From NCBI RefSeq assembly GCF_003852315.1, contig NZ_CP027762.1, positions 973,501-1,037,500 on the forward strand: a stretch of 64,000 bases of DNA, given 5' to 3'. Positions 51,718-60,572 of this stretch are shown piece by piece; positions within the stretch are counted from its first letter, which is position 1; each line of letters begins with the position of its first letter. Below the pieces are notes generated by a model. The model searched no databases, was not told the DNA's origin, and saw nothing but the letters and a program-made list of their open reading frames with translations. The position numbers and the translations under genes are program-made. The stretch comes from Pseudomonas sp. LBUM920 (lineage in GTDB: Bacteria > Pseudomonadota > Gammaproteobacteria > Pseudomonadales > Pseudomonadaceae).

Positions 51718-52113
51718 ATGAGTTCTGTCCTGCATGAGGATCCGTACCTGGAAAGCTGGCGCTGGATGAGTCGTCAGATTCGCTGCGGCCTCGATCCCAA
51801 TGAACCTCGCCTGATCGAACATTACCTCAATGAGGGTCGATACCTGGCGTGCTGCACCGCGACCCATCCGTGGACGATCGCTGAAACCTCATTCCGTTTG
51901 TTGATCGACACCGCCAGCGATGTCGCCTTGCCCTGGCATTGGCGATCCATGTGCCTGGACCAGGCGTGGCGCCCGCTGCGTGACCTGGAAAAACTTTCTC
52001 ACTGTGCCTGCCGCCTCAAGCGCTGGCAGACCTTTGCCTGGCAATTGGCGACCTGCGAATTGCTGCCCTCCCTTTCCGTTTCTGACTTGGTGCAAGGATC
52101 TTCCGATGAGTAA
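51718..52113 (+). CDS. fagA: Fur-regulated protein FagA
   Basis: 131-aa small protein of unknown biochemistry encoded at the head of the iron-repressed fumC-sodA operon of pseudomonads. Visible features: PYLESWRWMSRQIRCGLDPNEPRLIEHYLNEGRYLACC, then HPWTIAETSFRLLIDTASDVALPWHWRSMCLDQAW; tryptophan- and cysteine-rich with no signal peptide or membrane helix. The name is assigned by position and Fur boxes. Its end overlaps fumC by 8 bases, so it may serve partly to couple fumC translation. Confidence 0.85.
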   Translation: MSSVLHEDPYLESWRWMSRQIRCGLDPNEPRLIEHYLNEGRYLACCTATHPWTIAETSFRLLIDTASDVALPWHWRSMCLDQAWRPLRDLEKLSHCACRLKRWQTFAWQLATCELLPSLSVSDLVQGSSDE

Positions 52114-53482
52114 CACCCGTATCGAACGCGACAGCATGGGCGAACTGCAAGTGCCTGCCGGGGCCTTGTATGGCGCGCAAACCCAGCGCGCGGTGAACAA
52201 CTTCCCGATCAGCAACCTGCGTATGCCAGCGCAATTCATTCGCGCCCTGATTCTGGCCAAGGCCGCCGCGGCCAAGGTCAACGTCGACCTCAAACAGATC
52301 AGCGAAGGGCAAGGCAAAGCCATCGTCGATGCCGCCCAGGGTTTGCTGGAAGGTGATTACATGCCGCACTTTCCGGTGGATATCTTCCAGACCGGTTCCG
52401 GCACCAGCTCCAACATGAACGCCAACGAAGTGATCGCGACCCTCGCCAGCCGTTTGCTGGGCGAGGCGGTCAACCCCAATGACCACGTGAACTGCGGCCA
52501 AAGCAGCAACGACATCATCCCGACCACCATTCACGTCAGCGCCGCGTTGGTGCTGCACGAGCAAACGCTGCCGGCCTTGCTGCACTTGGTGCAGGTGATC
52601 GAACGCAAGGCCGAGGAGGTCCACCCGTTCATCAAAACCGGACGCACCCACTTGATGGACGCCATGCCGGTGCGTATGAGCCAAGTGCTCAACGGCTGGG
52701 CACAACAACTCAAAGCCAATATCGGTCACTTGCAGGACTTGCTGCCGAGCTTGCAAGCCCTGGCCCAGGGCGGCACGGCGGTCGGCACCGGGATCAACGC
52801 ACACCCGGAATTCGCTGCGCGTTTCAGCCAGCAACTGAGCACCCTGACCGGCGTGAAATTCACACCGGGCAAGAACCTGTTCGCGTTGATTGGCTCGCAG
52901 GACTCCGCCGTGGCCGTCTCCGGCCAGTTGAAAGCCACCGCCGTTTCGCTGATGAAAATTGCCAACGACTTGCGCTGGATGAACTCCGGACCGCTCGCAG
53001 GCCTGGGAGAAATCGAACTGGAAGGCTTGCAGCCGGGCTCTTCGATCATGCCTGGCAAGGTCAATCCGGTGATCCCCGAAGCGACTGCCATGGTTGCTGC
53101 GCAAGTCATCGGCAATGACACCGTGATCACTGTTGCGGGCCAGTCCGGCAACTTTGAACTCAACGTGATGCTGCCGATCATTGCCCAAAACCTGCTCAGC
53201 AGCCTCGAACTGCTGGCTAACTCCAGCCGATTGCTGGCGGACAAGGCCATCGCCAGCTTCAGAGTCAACGAGGCCAAGCTCAAGGAAGCGCTGTCGCGCA
53301 ACCCGATCCTGGTCACGGCCCTCAACCCGATCATTGGTTACCAAAAAGCCGCTGAAATTGCCAAGAAGGCCTACCAGCAAGGCCGCCCGGTAATGGATGT
53401 CGCCCTTGAGCACACCGACTTGTCACGTAGCCAACTCGAGATCCTGCTGGATCCTGAAAAGCTCACGGCCGGCGGCGTGTAA
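52106..53482 (+). CDS. fumC: Fumarate hydratase class II (iron-independent)
   Basis: 458-aa TCA-cycle enzyme converting fumarate to malate without an iron-sulfur cluster, used when iron is scarce. Signature GSSIMPGKVNP at 311-321, with TGSGTSSNMNANEV and GRTHLMDAMPVRMSQ blocks. ATG at 52106 with AAGGA upstream; an in-frame frame continues up through fagA but family members begin MSNTRIERDSMG. The role under iron limitation is shared with the manganese SOD downstream. Confidence 0.97.
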   Translation: MSNTRIERDSMGELQVPAGALYGAQTQRAVNNFPISNLRMPAQFIRALILAKAAAAKVNVDLKQISEGQGKAIVDAAQGLLEGDYMPHFPVDIFQTGSGTSSNMNANEVIATLASRLLGEAVNPNDHVNCGQSSNDIIPTTIHVSAALVLHEQTLPALLHLVQVIERKAEEVHPFIKTGRTHLMDAMPVRMSQVLNGWAQQLKANIGHLQDLLPSLQALAQGGTAVGTGINAHPEFAARFSQQLSTLTGVKFTPGKNLFALIGSQDSAVAVSGQLKATAVSLMKIANDLRWMNSGPLAGLGEIELEGLQPGSSIMPGKVNPVIPEATAMVAAQVIGNDTVITVAGQSGNFELNVMLPIIAQNLLSSLELLANSSRLLADKAIASFRVNEAKLKEALSRNPILVTALNPIIGYQKAAEIAKKAYQQGRPVMDVALEHTDLSRSQLEILLDPEKLTAGGV

Positions 53483-53509
53483 TCACCGACTCTGCTTTGG
53501 AGGCTCACC

Positions 53510-53953
53510 ATGGAGCACTGGAAACGCACGATCGAACGAGCCAATCGCTGCTTTATGCAGGGCGAATTGGTTGACGCTCGCGAGGCTTATTTGCAAGCCC
53601 TGGCCCTGGCTCAAGTGTTATTCGAGCGCTGGGCGGATGCCGACGAAGCAGTGGCGGCTTGCGTCATCTCCCACCACAACCTGGCGGACTTGCACCTGCG
53701 CCTGAACCAGCCCGAGGAAAGCGCGGAATACCTGTGCGCTATCCACCAACGCCTGTTGCAGACCATGCAGGACTCGCGCCTGAGCCCGCAATTGCGCGAG
53801 GCGGCGCTGCGCCAGAGCAGCAAGACCTACGTCGAACTGTTGAACTTCATCAGTGATCACGGCGAATACCCGCGGACCCATCGCTTGCTGGGTGGCACTG
53901 CGGCGCAACCGCAAGCGTCGACCCGCAACAGTCCCTACTACGGAGCACATTGA
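53510..53953 (+). CDS. Conserved hypothetical protein of the fumC-sodA operon
   Basis: 147-aa protein of unknown function, always found (in my recollection of pseudomonad operons) between fumC and sodA. Helical throughout, with TPR-like spacing: FMQGELVDAREAYLQALALAQVLFERW and ISHHNLADLHLRLNQPEESAEYLCAIHQRLLQTM. No signal peptide or metal motif apart from HH in ISHHNLADLHLR. GGAGG lies before the ATG, and sodA begins one base after the stop. Co-regulation by Fur suggests a protein-interaction role in iron limitation. Confidence 0.82.
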   Translation: MEHWKRTIERANRCFMQGELVDAREAYLQALALAQVLFERWADADEAVAACVISHHNLADLHLRLNQPEESAEYLCAIHQRLLQTMQDSRLSPQLREAALRQSSKTYVELLNFISDHGEYPRTHRLLGGTAAQPQASTRNSPYYGAH

Positions 53954-53954
53954 T

Positions 53955-54566
53955 ATGTCCTACACCTTGCCTGCCTTGCCCTACGCCTATGATGCCCTGG
54001 AGCCGCATATCGATGCGCAGACCATGGAAATCCACTACACCAAGCATCACCAGACCTACATCAACAATCTGAATGCAGCGGTAGAGGGCACCGAGTTTGC
54101 GGGCTGGCCGGTTGAAAAGCTGGTCTCCAGCGTCCAGCAACTGCCGGAAAAACTTCGCGCCGCGGTGATCAACCAAGGTGGCGGTCACGCTAACCATTCG
54201 TTGTTCTGGGCGGTGATGTCGCCCAAAGGCGGCGGCAAACCCGAGGGCGCACTAGGCACAGCGATCGAGACCCAACTGGGCGGCTTCGACAGTTTCAAGG
54301 AAGCCTTCACCAAGGCGGCCTTGACCCGATTCGGCAGCGGCTGGGCCTGGTTGAGCGTCACGCCACAAAAGACTCTGGTGGTCGAGAACAGCGGCAACCA
54401 GGACAGCCCACTGATGAACGGCAACACGCCGATCCTCGGCCTGGACGTCTGGGAGCACGCCTACTACTTGCTCTACCAGAACCGCCGCCCGGAATACATC
54501 AACGCCTTCTACAGCGTCATCAACTGGCCGGAAGTCGCCGCACGCTACCAGGCCGCCTTGGCCTGA
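53955..54566 (+). CDS. sodA: Superoxide dismutase [Mn]
   Basis: 203-aa cytoplasmic enzyme. Metal ligands H27 (IHYTKHHQTY), H81 (NHSLFW), D164 and H168 (LDVWEHAYY). The Fe/Mn distinction favours manganese from GGGHANHSLFW and from the iron-repressed operon. Start ATG at 53955; reading frame upstream within the preceding gene is not used. Replaces Fe-SOD when iron is low. Confidence 0.96.
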   Translation: MSYTLPALPYAYDALEPHIDAQTMEIHYTKHHQTYINNLNAAVEGTEFAGWPVEKLVSSVQQLPEKLRAAVINQGGGHANHSLFWAVMSPKGGGKPEGALGTAIETQLGGFDSFKEAFTKAALTRFGSGWAWLSVTPQKTLVVENSGNQDSPLMNGNTPILGLDVWEHAYYLLYQNRRPEYINAFYSVINWPEVAARYQAALA

Positions 54567-54598
54567 TATTCATCCAATAACAAGATCTAAGGCCGACT

Positions 54599-55492
54599 AT
54601 GGGCACTGAAACACTGGCGATCAGCAGCGGACGAATGTTTCGCTATGCGTTTGGTTCGCTGCTGCTATTGGCAGGTACTGCATTGCTGGTGGCCCACGGG
54701 CTGGCCTGGCTGGATCTGGAACCGCGCATCCTGCGTGCCTTGCAGGGCGGGGCAATCTGCGCGCTTGGCACGGCACTGGGCGCAGTCCCGGTGCTGGTGA
54801 TTCGTCGGATGCCAGTGGCGCTCAGCGATACCTTGCTGGGATTTGGCGCCGGTGTGATGTTGGCGGCGACGGCCTTTTCGCTGATCGTGCCGGGTATTGC
54901 GGCCGCTGAGGGTCTTGGGCTATCGCCTTGGGGAGCCAGTGGTTTGATCAGCTTTGGCATCATGCTCGGTGCGTTCGGGTTGTACCTGGTTGACTGCAAG
55001 GTCTCCGGCGCCAGCCCGGAAATGCTGGTGGGCACGCCGGACAAGCCGGTGATTCCACCGCGCATTTGGTTGTTCGTGTTTGCCATCATTGCCCACAACA
55101 TTCCGGAGGGCATGGCCGTAGGTGTTTCCGCGGGTGGCGGCATGCCGGATGCCGACAGCCTGGCCATGGGCATCGCCCTGCAGGATGTTCCGGAAGGTCT
55201 AGTGATTGCACTGGTCTTGGCCGGGGCAGGGATGTCGCGGACCAAAGCGTTCCTGATCGGCGCTGCGTCAGGGTTGGTCGAACCGGTCTTTGCGGTGCTC
55301 TGCGCCTGGCTGGTGATCCTGGCGGAAATTTTGTTGCCGCTGGGGCTCGCGCTGGCAGCTGGGGCGATGTTGCTCGTGGTGACGCACGAAGTGATTCCCG
55401 AATCGCGCCGCAATGGTCACGAAAAGCTTGCCAGCCTGGGGCTGTGCATCGGGTTCTGTTTGATGATGGTGATGGATACTGCTCTGGGATAA
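54599..55492 (+). CDS. ZIP family metal transporter
   Basis: 297-aa inner-membrane protein with about eight helices. The GufA-type ZIP signatures are HNIPEGMAVGVSAGGGMPDADSLAMGIALQDVPEGLVIALVLAG, whose H/N/E residues form the binuclear metal site, and THEVIPESRRNGHEKLASLGL at the C-terminus. Following sodA by 32 bp on the same strand it may import manganese or zinc (ZIP) in step with Mn-SOD synthesis; substrate is inferred from context. Confidence 0.88.
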   Translation: MGTETLAISSGRMFRYAFGSLLLLAGTALLVAHGLAWLDLEPRILRALQGGAICALGTALGAVPVLVIRRMPVALSDTLLGFGAGVMLAATAFSLIVPGIAAAEGLGLSPWGASGLISFGIMLGAFGLYLVDCKVSGASPEMLVGTPDKPVIPPRIWLFVFAIIAHNIPEGMAVGVSAGGGMPDADSLAMGIALQDVPEGLVIALVLAGAGMSRTKAFLIGAASGLVEPVFAVLCAWLVILAEILLPLGLALAAGAMLLVVTHEVIPESRRNGHEKLASLGLCIGFCLMMVMDTALG

Positions 55493-55589
55493 ACCTCAGC
55501 CCACCATCAAAAGCCAGGCTTGGCGACGGTCGCCCGGTGAAGGTAAGGCTTGAGGGCGTCCTGCCAACAAGCCGAGTGCCTAGACGCGG

Positions 55590-55862
55590 TTATTCGCCTT
55601 CGTCAAAGAAGTTATTGATCAGCTTTACCAGAGCGTCCATCGCTTCCTGTTCTTGCTCACCCTCAGTCTTTAAGTGAATCCTGGTGCCCTTGCCGGCAGC
55701 CAGCATCATCATGGCCATGATGCTCTTGCCGTCGACCATGGATTCGGGCGTGCGCCCAGCCCGGATCTGACAGGGGAACTGCCCGGCCACACCGACGAAT
55801 TTGGCGGAAGCGCGAGCGTGCAGGCCCAGCTTGTTGATGATTTCGATTTCCAAAGCGGGCAT
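55590..55862 (-). CDS. ptsO: Phosphocarrier protein NPr (nitrogen PTS)
   Basis: 90-aa HPr-like carrier of the nitrogen PTS, passing phosphate from EI-Ntr to EIIA-Ntr. Phospho-histidine H15 in NKLGLHARASAKFV and SIMAMMMLAAGKGT helix-2 segment. Last of rpoN-hpf-ptsN-rapZ-ptsO on this strand, 16 bp after rapZ. Confidence 0.95.
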   Translation of the reverse strand: MPALEIEIINKLGLHARASAKFVGVAGQFPCQIRAGRTPESMVDGKSIMAMMMLAAGKGTRIHLKTEGEQEQEAMDALVKLINNFFDEGE

Positions 55863-55878
55863 CGCGCAGGTGTTCCTT

Positions 55879-56736
55879 TCAGCTAAGGTCGCGGTGGCGA
55901 ACCTGGACGTTCTTGAGGGTTTGTTGCAGCACCTGGCCCAGGCGTTCAGTCAGGTAGACAGAACGATGATGGCCGCCGGTGCAGCCGATGGCGATAGTGA
56001 CATAGGCACGATTACTCGCGGCAAAACGTGGCAACCATTTAAGCAGGTAGCTGGAAATGTCCTGGAACATCTCTTCGACATCCGGTTGCGCAGCCAGGTA
56101 CTCGGCCACCGGCTGATCCAGCCCGGACTGATCACGCAGCTCCGGCTTCCAGTAAGGGTTGGGCAGGCAGCGAACGTCGAACACCAGGTCGGCATCGACC
56201 GGCATGCCTCGTTTGAAGCCAAACGACTCGACGAGAAATGCCGTGCCAGGCTCTGGTTGATTCAGCAGGCGTAGCTTGATGGCGTCGCGCAGCTGATACA
56301 AGTTCAGGCCGGTGGTATTGATCTTGAGATCGGCGAGGTCGATGATCGGTCCCAGCAGCGTGGTCTCGTCCTCAATGGCCTCGGCCAGCGAGCGGTGAGG
56401 GCTGCTCAGAGGATGGCGTCGACGGGTTTCAGAGAAGCGCTTGAGCAGCGTCTCTTCGTCGGCATCCAGGTACAGCACGTCGCAATTGATGTGCTTGGCC
56501 CGCACTTCTTCGAGCAATTCAGGAAATCGCGAGAGGTGGCTGGGCAGATTACGGGCATCAATTGAAACGGCAACCAACGGCTGCGCCAACTCAGTATGAA
56601 TCAGCGCACGCTCGGCCAATTCCGGCAGCAGGCCGGCGGGCAGGTTGTCGATGCAATAGAAGCCGTTGTCTTCAAGGACATTGAGTGCGGTGCTTTTACC
56701 CGAGCCGGAACGGCCGCTGACGATGATCAAACGCAT
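55879..56736 (-). CDS. rapZ: RNase adapter RapZ
   Basis: 285-aa nucleotide-binding protein. Walker A GRSGSGKST at 8-16, Walker-B-like DVLYLDADEETLLKRFSETRRRHPL and C-terminal sensor/RNA part with IAIGCTGGHHRSVYLTERLG. In E. coli it delivers GlmZ to RNase E to control glucosamine-6-phosphate synthase; in Pseudomonas the RNA target is not established. Two bases separate it from ptsN. Confidence 0.95.
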   Translation of the reverse strand: MRLIIVSGRSGSGKSTALNVLEDNGFYCIDNLPAGLLPELAERALIHTELAQPLVAVSIDARNLPSHLSRFPELLEEVRAKHINCDVLYLDADEETLLKRFSETRRRHPLSSPHRSLAEAIEDETTLLGPIIDLADLKINTTGLNLYQLRDAIKLRLLNQPEPGTAFLVESFGFKRGMPVDADLVFDVRCLPNPYWKPELRDQSGLDQPVAEYLAAQPDVEEMFQDISSYLLKWLPRFAASNRAYVTIAIGCTGGHHRSVYLTERLGQVLQQTLKNVQVRHRDLS

Positions 56737-56738
56737 GA

Positions 56739-57203
56739 TTACTGCCTGTTTTGTTCATCCAGGACAACCTGATAGAGCGCCTCGTTGCTGCTGGCACTGC
56801 GCAGTTTGTCGCGTACTTCCTTGCGGTCGAGCATGCTGGCGATCTGCCGGAGCAGCTCCAGGTGTGCATCGGTGGCGGCCTGCGGGACCAGCAGCACGAA
56901 CAGCAGGTCAACCGGGGCGCCGTCGATGGCATCAAAATCGATTTTTTCTTGCAGGTGTAAAAGTGCACTTACGGGCGAAGTACAGCCTTCAAGGCGGCAG
57001 TGAGGAATGGCGATGCCGTTACCAAAACCGGTCGAGCCCAGCTTTTCACGGTCAATCAGGGCCTTGAACACAACTTGCTCATCCAACTCAGGCACTTCAC
57101 GGCTGATCAGGTTAGCGATGTGTTCGAGGGCTTTCTTCTTGCTGCCGCCCGGCGCGTTCACGAGTGAACGGCCGGGGGTCAGGATGGTTTCAAGTTGGAT
57201 CAT
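56739..57203 (-). CDS. ptsN: PTS IIA-like nitrogen regulatory protein
   Basis: 154-aa EIIA-Ntr. Phospho-histidine H68 in GFGNGIAIPHCRLEGC; other blocks SKKKALEHIANLISREVPELDEQVVFKALIDREKLGSTG and APVDLLFVLLVPQAATDAHLELLRQIASML. It regulates potassium, PHB and carbon/nitrogen functions according to its phosphorylation. Confidence 0.96.
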   Translation of the reverse strand: MIQLETILTPGRSLVNAPGGSKKKALEHIANLISREVPELDEQVVFKALIDREKLGSTGFGNGIAIPHCRLEGCTSPVSALLHLQEKIDFDAIDGAPVDLLFVLLVPQAATDAHLELLRQIASMLDRKEVRDKLRSASSNEALYQVVLDEQNRQ

Positions 57204-57212
57204 GGGGGAGAG

Positions 57213-57518
57213 TTAACGACCTGTACCTTGCATCAGGTGCAGATACTTTTCCTTATGCTTTATGAGTTGGCGGTCCAGCTTGTCGTAGAGCGAGTCAATC
57301 GCTGCGTACATGTCTTCATGCTCCGCATTGGCGACTAGCTTCGCATTCGGTACGTGCAGGGTGGCCTCGATTTTTTGCTTGAGCTTGTCGACCTCCATGA
57401 TGACCTGCACGTTGGTGATCTTGTCAAAATGCCCCGCAAGCTTGTTCAGCTTGCTCTCGGTGTACTCACGCAGGGGCTTGGTAACTTCCAGTTGGTGTCC
57501 ACTGATGTTGACTTGCAT
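57213..57518 (-). CDS. hpf: Ribosome hibernation promoting factor (short HPF)
   Basis: 101-aa protein blocking the ribosomal decoding centre in stationary phase. MQVNISGHQLEVTKPLREYTESKLNKLAGHFDKI and KIEATLHVPNAKLVANAEHEDMYAAIDSLYDKLDRQLIKHKEK are diagnostic. Without the dimerising C-terminal domain it is the short form. Start chosen at MQVNIS with GGAG 8 nt upstream. Confidence 0.95.
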   Translation of the reverse strand: MQVNISGHQLEVTKPLREYTESKLNKLAGHFDKITNVQVIMEVDKLKQKIEATLHVPNAKLVANAEHEDMYAAIDSLYDKLDRQLIKHKEKYLHLMQGTGR

Positions 57519-57550
57519 ACAGCTTCTCCTTCGTTGCCAGTGCATAAAGC

Positions 57551-57570
57551 GGCGGGTAGGAATACCCGCC
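57551..57570 (-). repeat. Hairpin between rpoN and hpf
   Basis: GGCGGGTA and TACCCGCC form a perfect 8-bp stem with a 4-nt loop in the 75-bp gap. A weak GCTTTATG follows on the minus strand. It may reduce read-through from rpoN or mark processing of the mRNA. Confidence 0.45.
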
Positions 57571-57593
57571 ACTGGAACGCTATGGCCCGCCCG

Positions 57594-59087
57594 TCACATC
57601 AAACGCTTACGCTCGCTGGAAGGCGCGATCCCGAGGGACTCGCGGTACTTGGCGACGGTTCGACGGGCGACCTGAATGCCTTGTGCCTCCAGTAAACCAG
57701 CGATCTTGCTGTCACTCAACGGCTTTTTCTGATTTTCCGCAGCAACCAGTTTTTTGATGATCGCGCGGATCGCCGTGGACGAGCATTCGCCGCCTTCGGA
57801 GGTGCTGACATGGCTGGAGAAAAAGTATTTCAACTCATAAATACCCCGTGGGGTATGCATGAACTTCTGCGTGGTCACCCGGGAAATCGTTGATTCGTGC
57901 ATGCCTACCGCCTCGGCGATGTCATGCAGCACCAACGGTTTCATTGCCTCGTCGCCATATTCCAGGAAGCCGCGCTGGTGCTCGACGATCTGGGTGGCCA
58001 CTTTCATCAGGGTTTCGTTGCGGCTTTGCAGGCTCTTGATGAACCAGCGCGCTTCCTGCAACTGGTTGCGCATGAAGGTGTTGTCGGCACTGGTGTCGGC
58101 GCGGCGCACAAAGCCTGCGTATTGTGGGTTGACGCGCAAACGTGGCACCGATTCCTGGTTAAGCTCCACCAGCCAGCGTTCGTTGTCCTTGCGCACGATC
58201 ACGTCGGGAACGACGTATTCGGCTTCGCTGGACTCGATTTGCGAGCCGGGGCGCGGATTGAGGCTCTGTACCAGCTCGATGACCTGGCGCAGGTCGTCTT
58301 CCTTGAGCTTCATGCGGCGCATCAACTGGCTGTAGTCGCGGCTGCCCAGCAGGTCGATGTAGTCGGTGACCAGGCGCTGGGCCTCGGCGAGCCAAGGTGT
58401 CTTGGCGGGCAGTTGACGCAATTGCAGCAGCAGGCACTCGCTGAGGGTGCGGGCGCCAATGCCGGCGGGCTCAAACTGTTGAATGCGGTGAAGGACGGCT
58501 TCGATTTCGTCCAGCTCGATGTCCAGTTCCGGGTCGAAGGCCTCGAGAATTTCATCAAGGGTTTCGTCCAGGTAGCCCTGGTTATTAATGCAGTCGATCA
58601 GGGTGACAGCGATCAGGCGATCGGTGTCGGACATCGGCGCGAGGTTAAGTTGCCACAGCAAATGGCTTTGCAGGCTTTCGCCAGCGGACGTGCGGGTGGT
58701 GAAATCCCATTCGTCATCGTCATTGCTGGGCAGGCTGCTGGCGCTGGTCTGGTAAACGTCTTCCCACGCGGTATCCACGGGGAGGTCGTTGGGAATGCGT
58801 TCGTTCCATTCGCCTTCCTCAAGGTTATCCACCGTTGGGGCGGTTTCCTGGTAGGAGGGTTCCTGCACGTCGGAGTTGGGTTTTTGCTCGATGTTGTCGG
58901 CCAGCGGGTCTGCATTATCGAAGTCGTCGCCTTCTTCCTGGCGTTCGAGCATCGGATTGGACTCCAGGGCCTCCTGGATTTCCTGTTGCAGGTCCAGGGT
59001 CGACAATTGGAGCAGGCGGATGGCCTGTTGCAGCTGCGGTGTCATCGTCAGCTGCTGGCCCATTCTCAGGACTAGCGATGGTTTCAT
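57594..59087 (-). CDS. rpoN: RNA polymerase sigma-54 factor
   Basis: 497-aa alternative sigma factor requiring enhancer-binding activators. Glutamine-rich region I (MKPSLVLRMGQQLTMTPQLQQAIRLLQLSTLDLQQEIQEALESNPMLE), acidic region II (~50-120), core-binding domain, then the helix-turn-helix and RpoN box ARRTVAKYRESLGI near residue 475. Controls nitrogen, motility and carbon-use genes. It is followed by hpf, ptsN, rapZ and ptsO, the usual order in this genus. Confidence 0.98.
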   Translation of the reverse strand: MKPSLVLRMGQQLTMTPQLQQAIRLLQLSTLDLQQEIQEALESNPMLERQEEGDDFDNADPLADNIEQKPNSDVQEPSYQETAPTVDNLEEGEWNERIPNDLPVDTAWEDVYQTSASSLPSNDDDEWDFTTRTSAGESLQSHLLWQLNLAPMSDTDRLIAVTLIDCINNQGYLDETLDEILEAFDPELDIELDEIEAVLHRIQQFEPAGIGARTLSECLLLQLRQLPAKTPWLAEAQRLVTDYIDLLGSRDYSQLMRRMKLKEDDLRQVIELVQSLNPRPGSQIESSEAEYVVPDVIVRKDNERWLVELNQESVPRLRVNPQYAGFVRRADTSADNTFMRNQLQEARWFIKSLQSRNETLMKVATQIVEHQRGFLEYGDEAMKPLVLHDIAEAVGMHESTISRVTTQKFMHTPRGIYELKYFFSSHVSTSEGGECSSTAIRAIIKKLVAAENQKKPLSDSKIAGLLEAQGIQVARRTVAKYRESLGIAPSSERKRLM

Positions 59088-59205
59088 GGCAGGGGCTTAA
59101 CACCTTATTCGCCGGCGCAATGCGCCATCCACGACAGGGCGCGTGAGCGCCAAACATAAGCAAATTATATGCCTGATGTCGGGGGCTTTGCCTAGAGCGC
59201 GGTAA

Positions 59206-59230
59206 CAATAAAAAAACGAGGTTTTTATTG
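59206..59230. repeat. AT-rich palindrome upstream of rpoN
   Basis: CAATAAAAA and TTTTTATTG with a 7-nt centre lie 42 bp past the lptB stop and about 120 bp before rpoN on the minus strand. With little GC it is a poor terminator alone and might be part of an rpoN control region. Confidence 0.35.
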
Positions 59231-59271
59231 ACTCCCGCGCGCCTTGGCGAACAGCCGTGACACCACGATGC

Positions 59272-59997
59272 TTACAGGCGGAACTCGTGGCCCAGGTACA
59301 CTTCCTTGACCAGTTCGTTAGCCAGGATGGTGGCGGAATCGCCTTCGGCGATCAGCTGGCCATCGTTGACGATATAAGCCGTCTCACAGATATCGAGGGT
59401 TTCACGGACGTTGTGGTCAGTGATCAATACGCCGATGCCCTTGGCTTTGAGGTGATGGATGATCTGTTTGATGTCGCCGACCGAGATCGGGTCAACGCCG
59501 GCAAACGGTTCGTCCAGCAGGATGAACTTCGGCGCGGTTGCCAGTGCACGTGCGATTTCCACGCGACGGCGCTCACCACCGGACAGGCTCATGCCAAGGT
59601 TGTCGCGAATGTGGTTGATGTGGAATTCCTGAAGCAGGCTTTCCAGCTCCTTGCGGCGGCCGTCACGGTCGAGTTCCTTGCGGGTCTCGAGGATCGCCAT
59701 GATGTTGTCCGACACCGACAGTTTGCGAAAGATCGACGCCTCCTGGGGGAGATAGCCGATACCTGCGCGTGCACGACCGTGCATTGGCTGGTGGCTCACG
59801 TCGAGGTCGTCGATCAATACACGGCCCTGATCCGCCTGGACCAGCCCGACGATCATATAGAAGCATGTGGTTTTGCCGGCACCGTTAGGGCCGAGCAGGC
59901 CGACGATCTGGCCACTGTCGATCGACAGGCTGACGTCGCGCACGACCTGACGGCTTTTGTAAGCCTTGGCCAGATGCTGGGCTTTGAGGGTTGCCAT
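59272..59997 (-). CDS. lptB: LPS export ABC transporter ATPase LptB
   Basis: 241-aa ATPase that powers LptFG to extract lipopolysaccharide. Walker A GPNGAGKTT at 36-44, signature LSGGERRRVEIARAL, Walker B FILLDEPFAGVDP. Its ATG overlaps the lptA stop (TAATG). Full length. Confidence 0.97.
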   Translation of the reverse strand: MATLKAQHLAKAYKSRQVVRDVSLSIDSGQIVGLLGPNGAGKTTCFYMIVGLVQADQGRVLIDDLDVSHQPMHGRARAGIGYLPQEASIFRKLSVSDNIMAILETRKELDRDGRRKELESLLQEFHINHIRDNLGMSLSGGERRRVEIARALATAPKFILLDEPFAGVDPISVGDIKQIIHHLKAKGIGVLITDHNVRETLDICETAYIVNDGQLIAEGDSATILANELVKEVYLGHEFRL

Positions 59998-60572
59998 TAG
60001 TTCGCCTTCTTCGCAGCGGGTTTAGCCGCAGGCTGAGCGGCAGCGTCTTTCTGCTTGGGCTGGATAACCATGTCGATACGCGGTTTCGGCGTGCCGATCT
60101 TCGCGCCGGTGGCACGACCAGCCTGAGCGATCTGCTTCACGGTGTCATAGGTGATTTTCTCACCGTCCGTGGTATTGCCGTCGCTGCTCACAACCCTGGC
60201 CTGATCGATCAGGATGATACGGTTCTGCTGGGCGTGATACTGGATGGTCTTACCGTAGCCCTTCATCGGAGCAGGATCTGCAGCAGCCTGCCTCTGTTCG
60301 AAATAGGCCAGGTTACCCACCGAAGTCACCACGTCGATGTCACCCGCAGGCGTACGCGTGAGCGTCACCGTGTTGCCGGTAATCTTCATCGAACCTTGGG
60401 TGATGATCACGGCGCCGGTATAGGTTGCAACGCCTTGCTTGTCATCCAGCTGTGCATCGTCAGCCTGAATGTGGATCGGTTGCTGGCTATCGTTCGGCAG
60501 AGCCCAGGCGCTCACGCTTCCCAGTGCTGCGCCCAGACCGAGCAAAATAGGGAGGGTTTTAACGAGCCTCAT
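59997..60572 (-). CDS. lptA: Periplasmic LPS bridge protein LptA (LptH)
   Basis: 191-aa periplasmic OstA-fold protein polymerising between LptC and LptD. Signal peptide MRLVKTLPILLGLGAALGSVSAWA, then DDAQLDDKQGVATYTGAVIITQGSMKITGNTVTLTRTPAGDIDVVTS, the conserved jellyroll segment. The alanine/lysine-rich tail (AAAQPAAKPAAKKAN) is common in Pseudomonas LptH. The start overlaps the end of lptC by 14 bases. Confidence 0.95.
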   Translation of the reverse strand: MRLVKTLPILLGLGAALGSVSAWALPNDSQQPIHIQADDAQLDDKQGVATYTGAVIITQGSMKITGNTVTLTRTPAGDIDVVTSVGNLAYFEQRQAAADPAPMKGYGKTIQYHAQQNRIILIDQARVVSSDGNTTDGEKITYDTVKQIAQAGRATGAKIGTPKPRIDMVIQPKQKDAAAQPAAKPAAKKAN

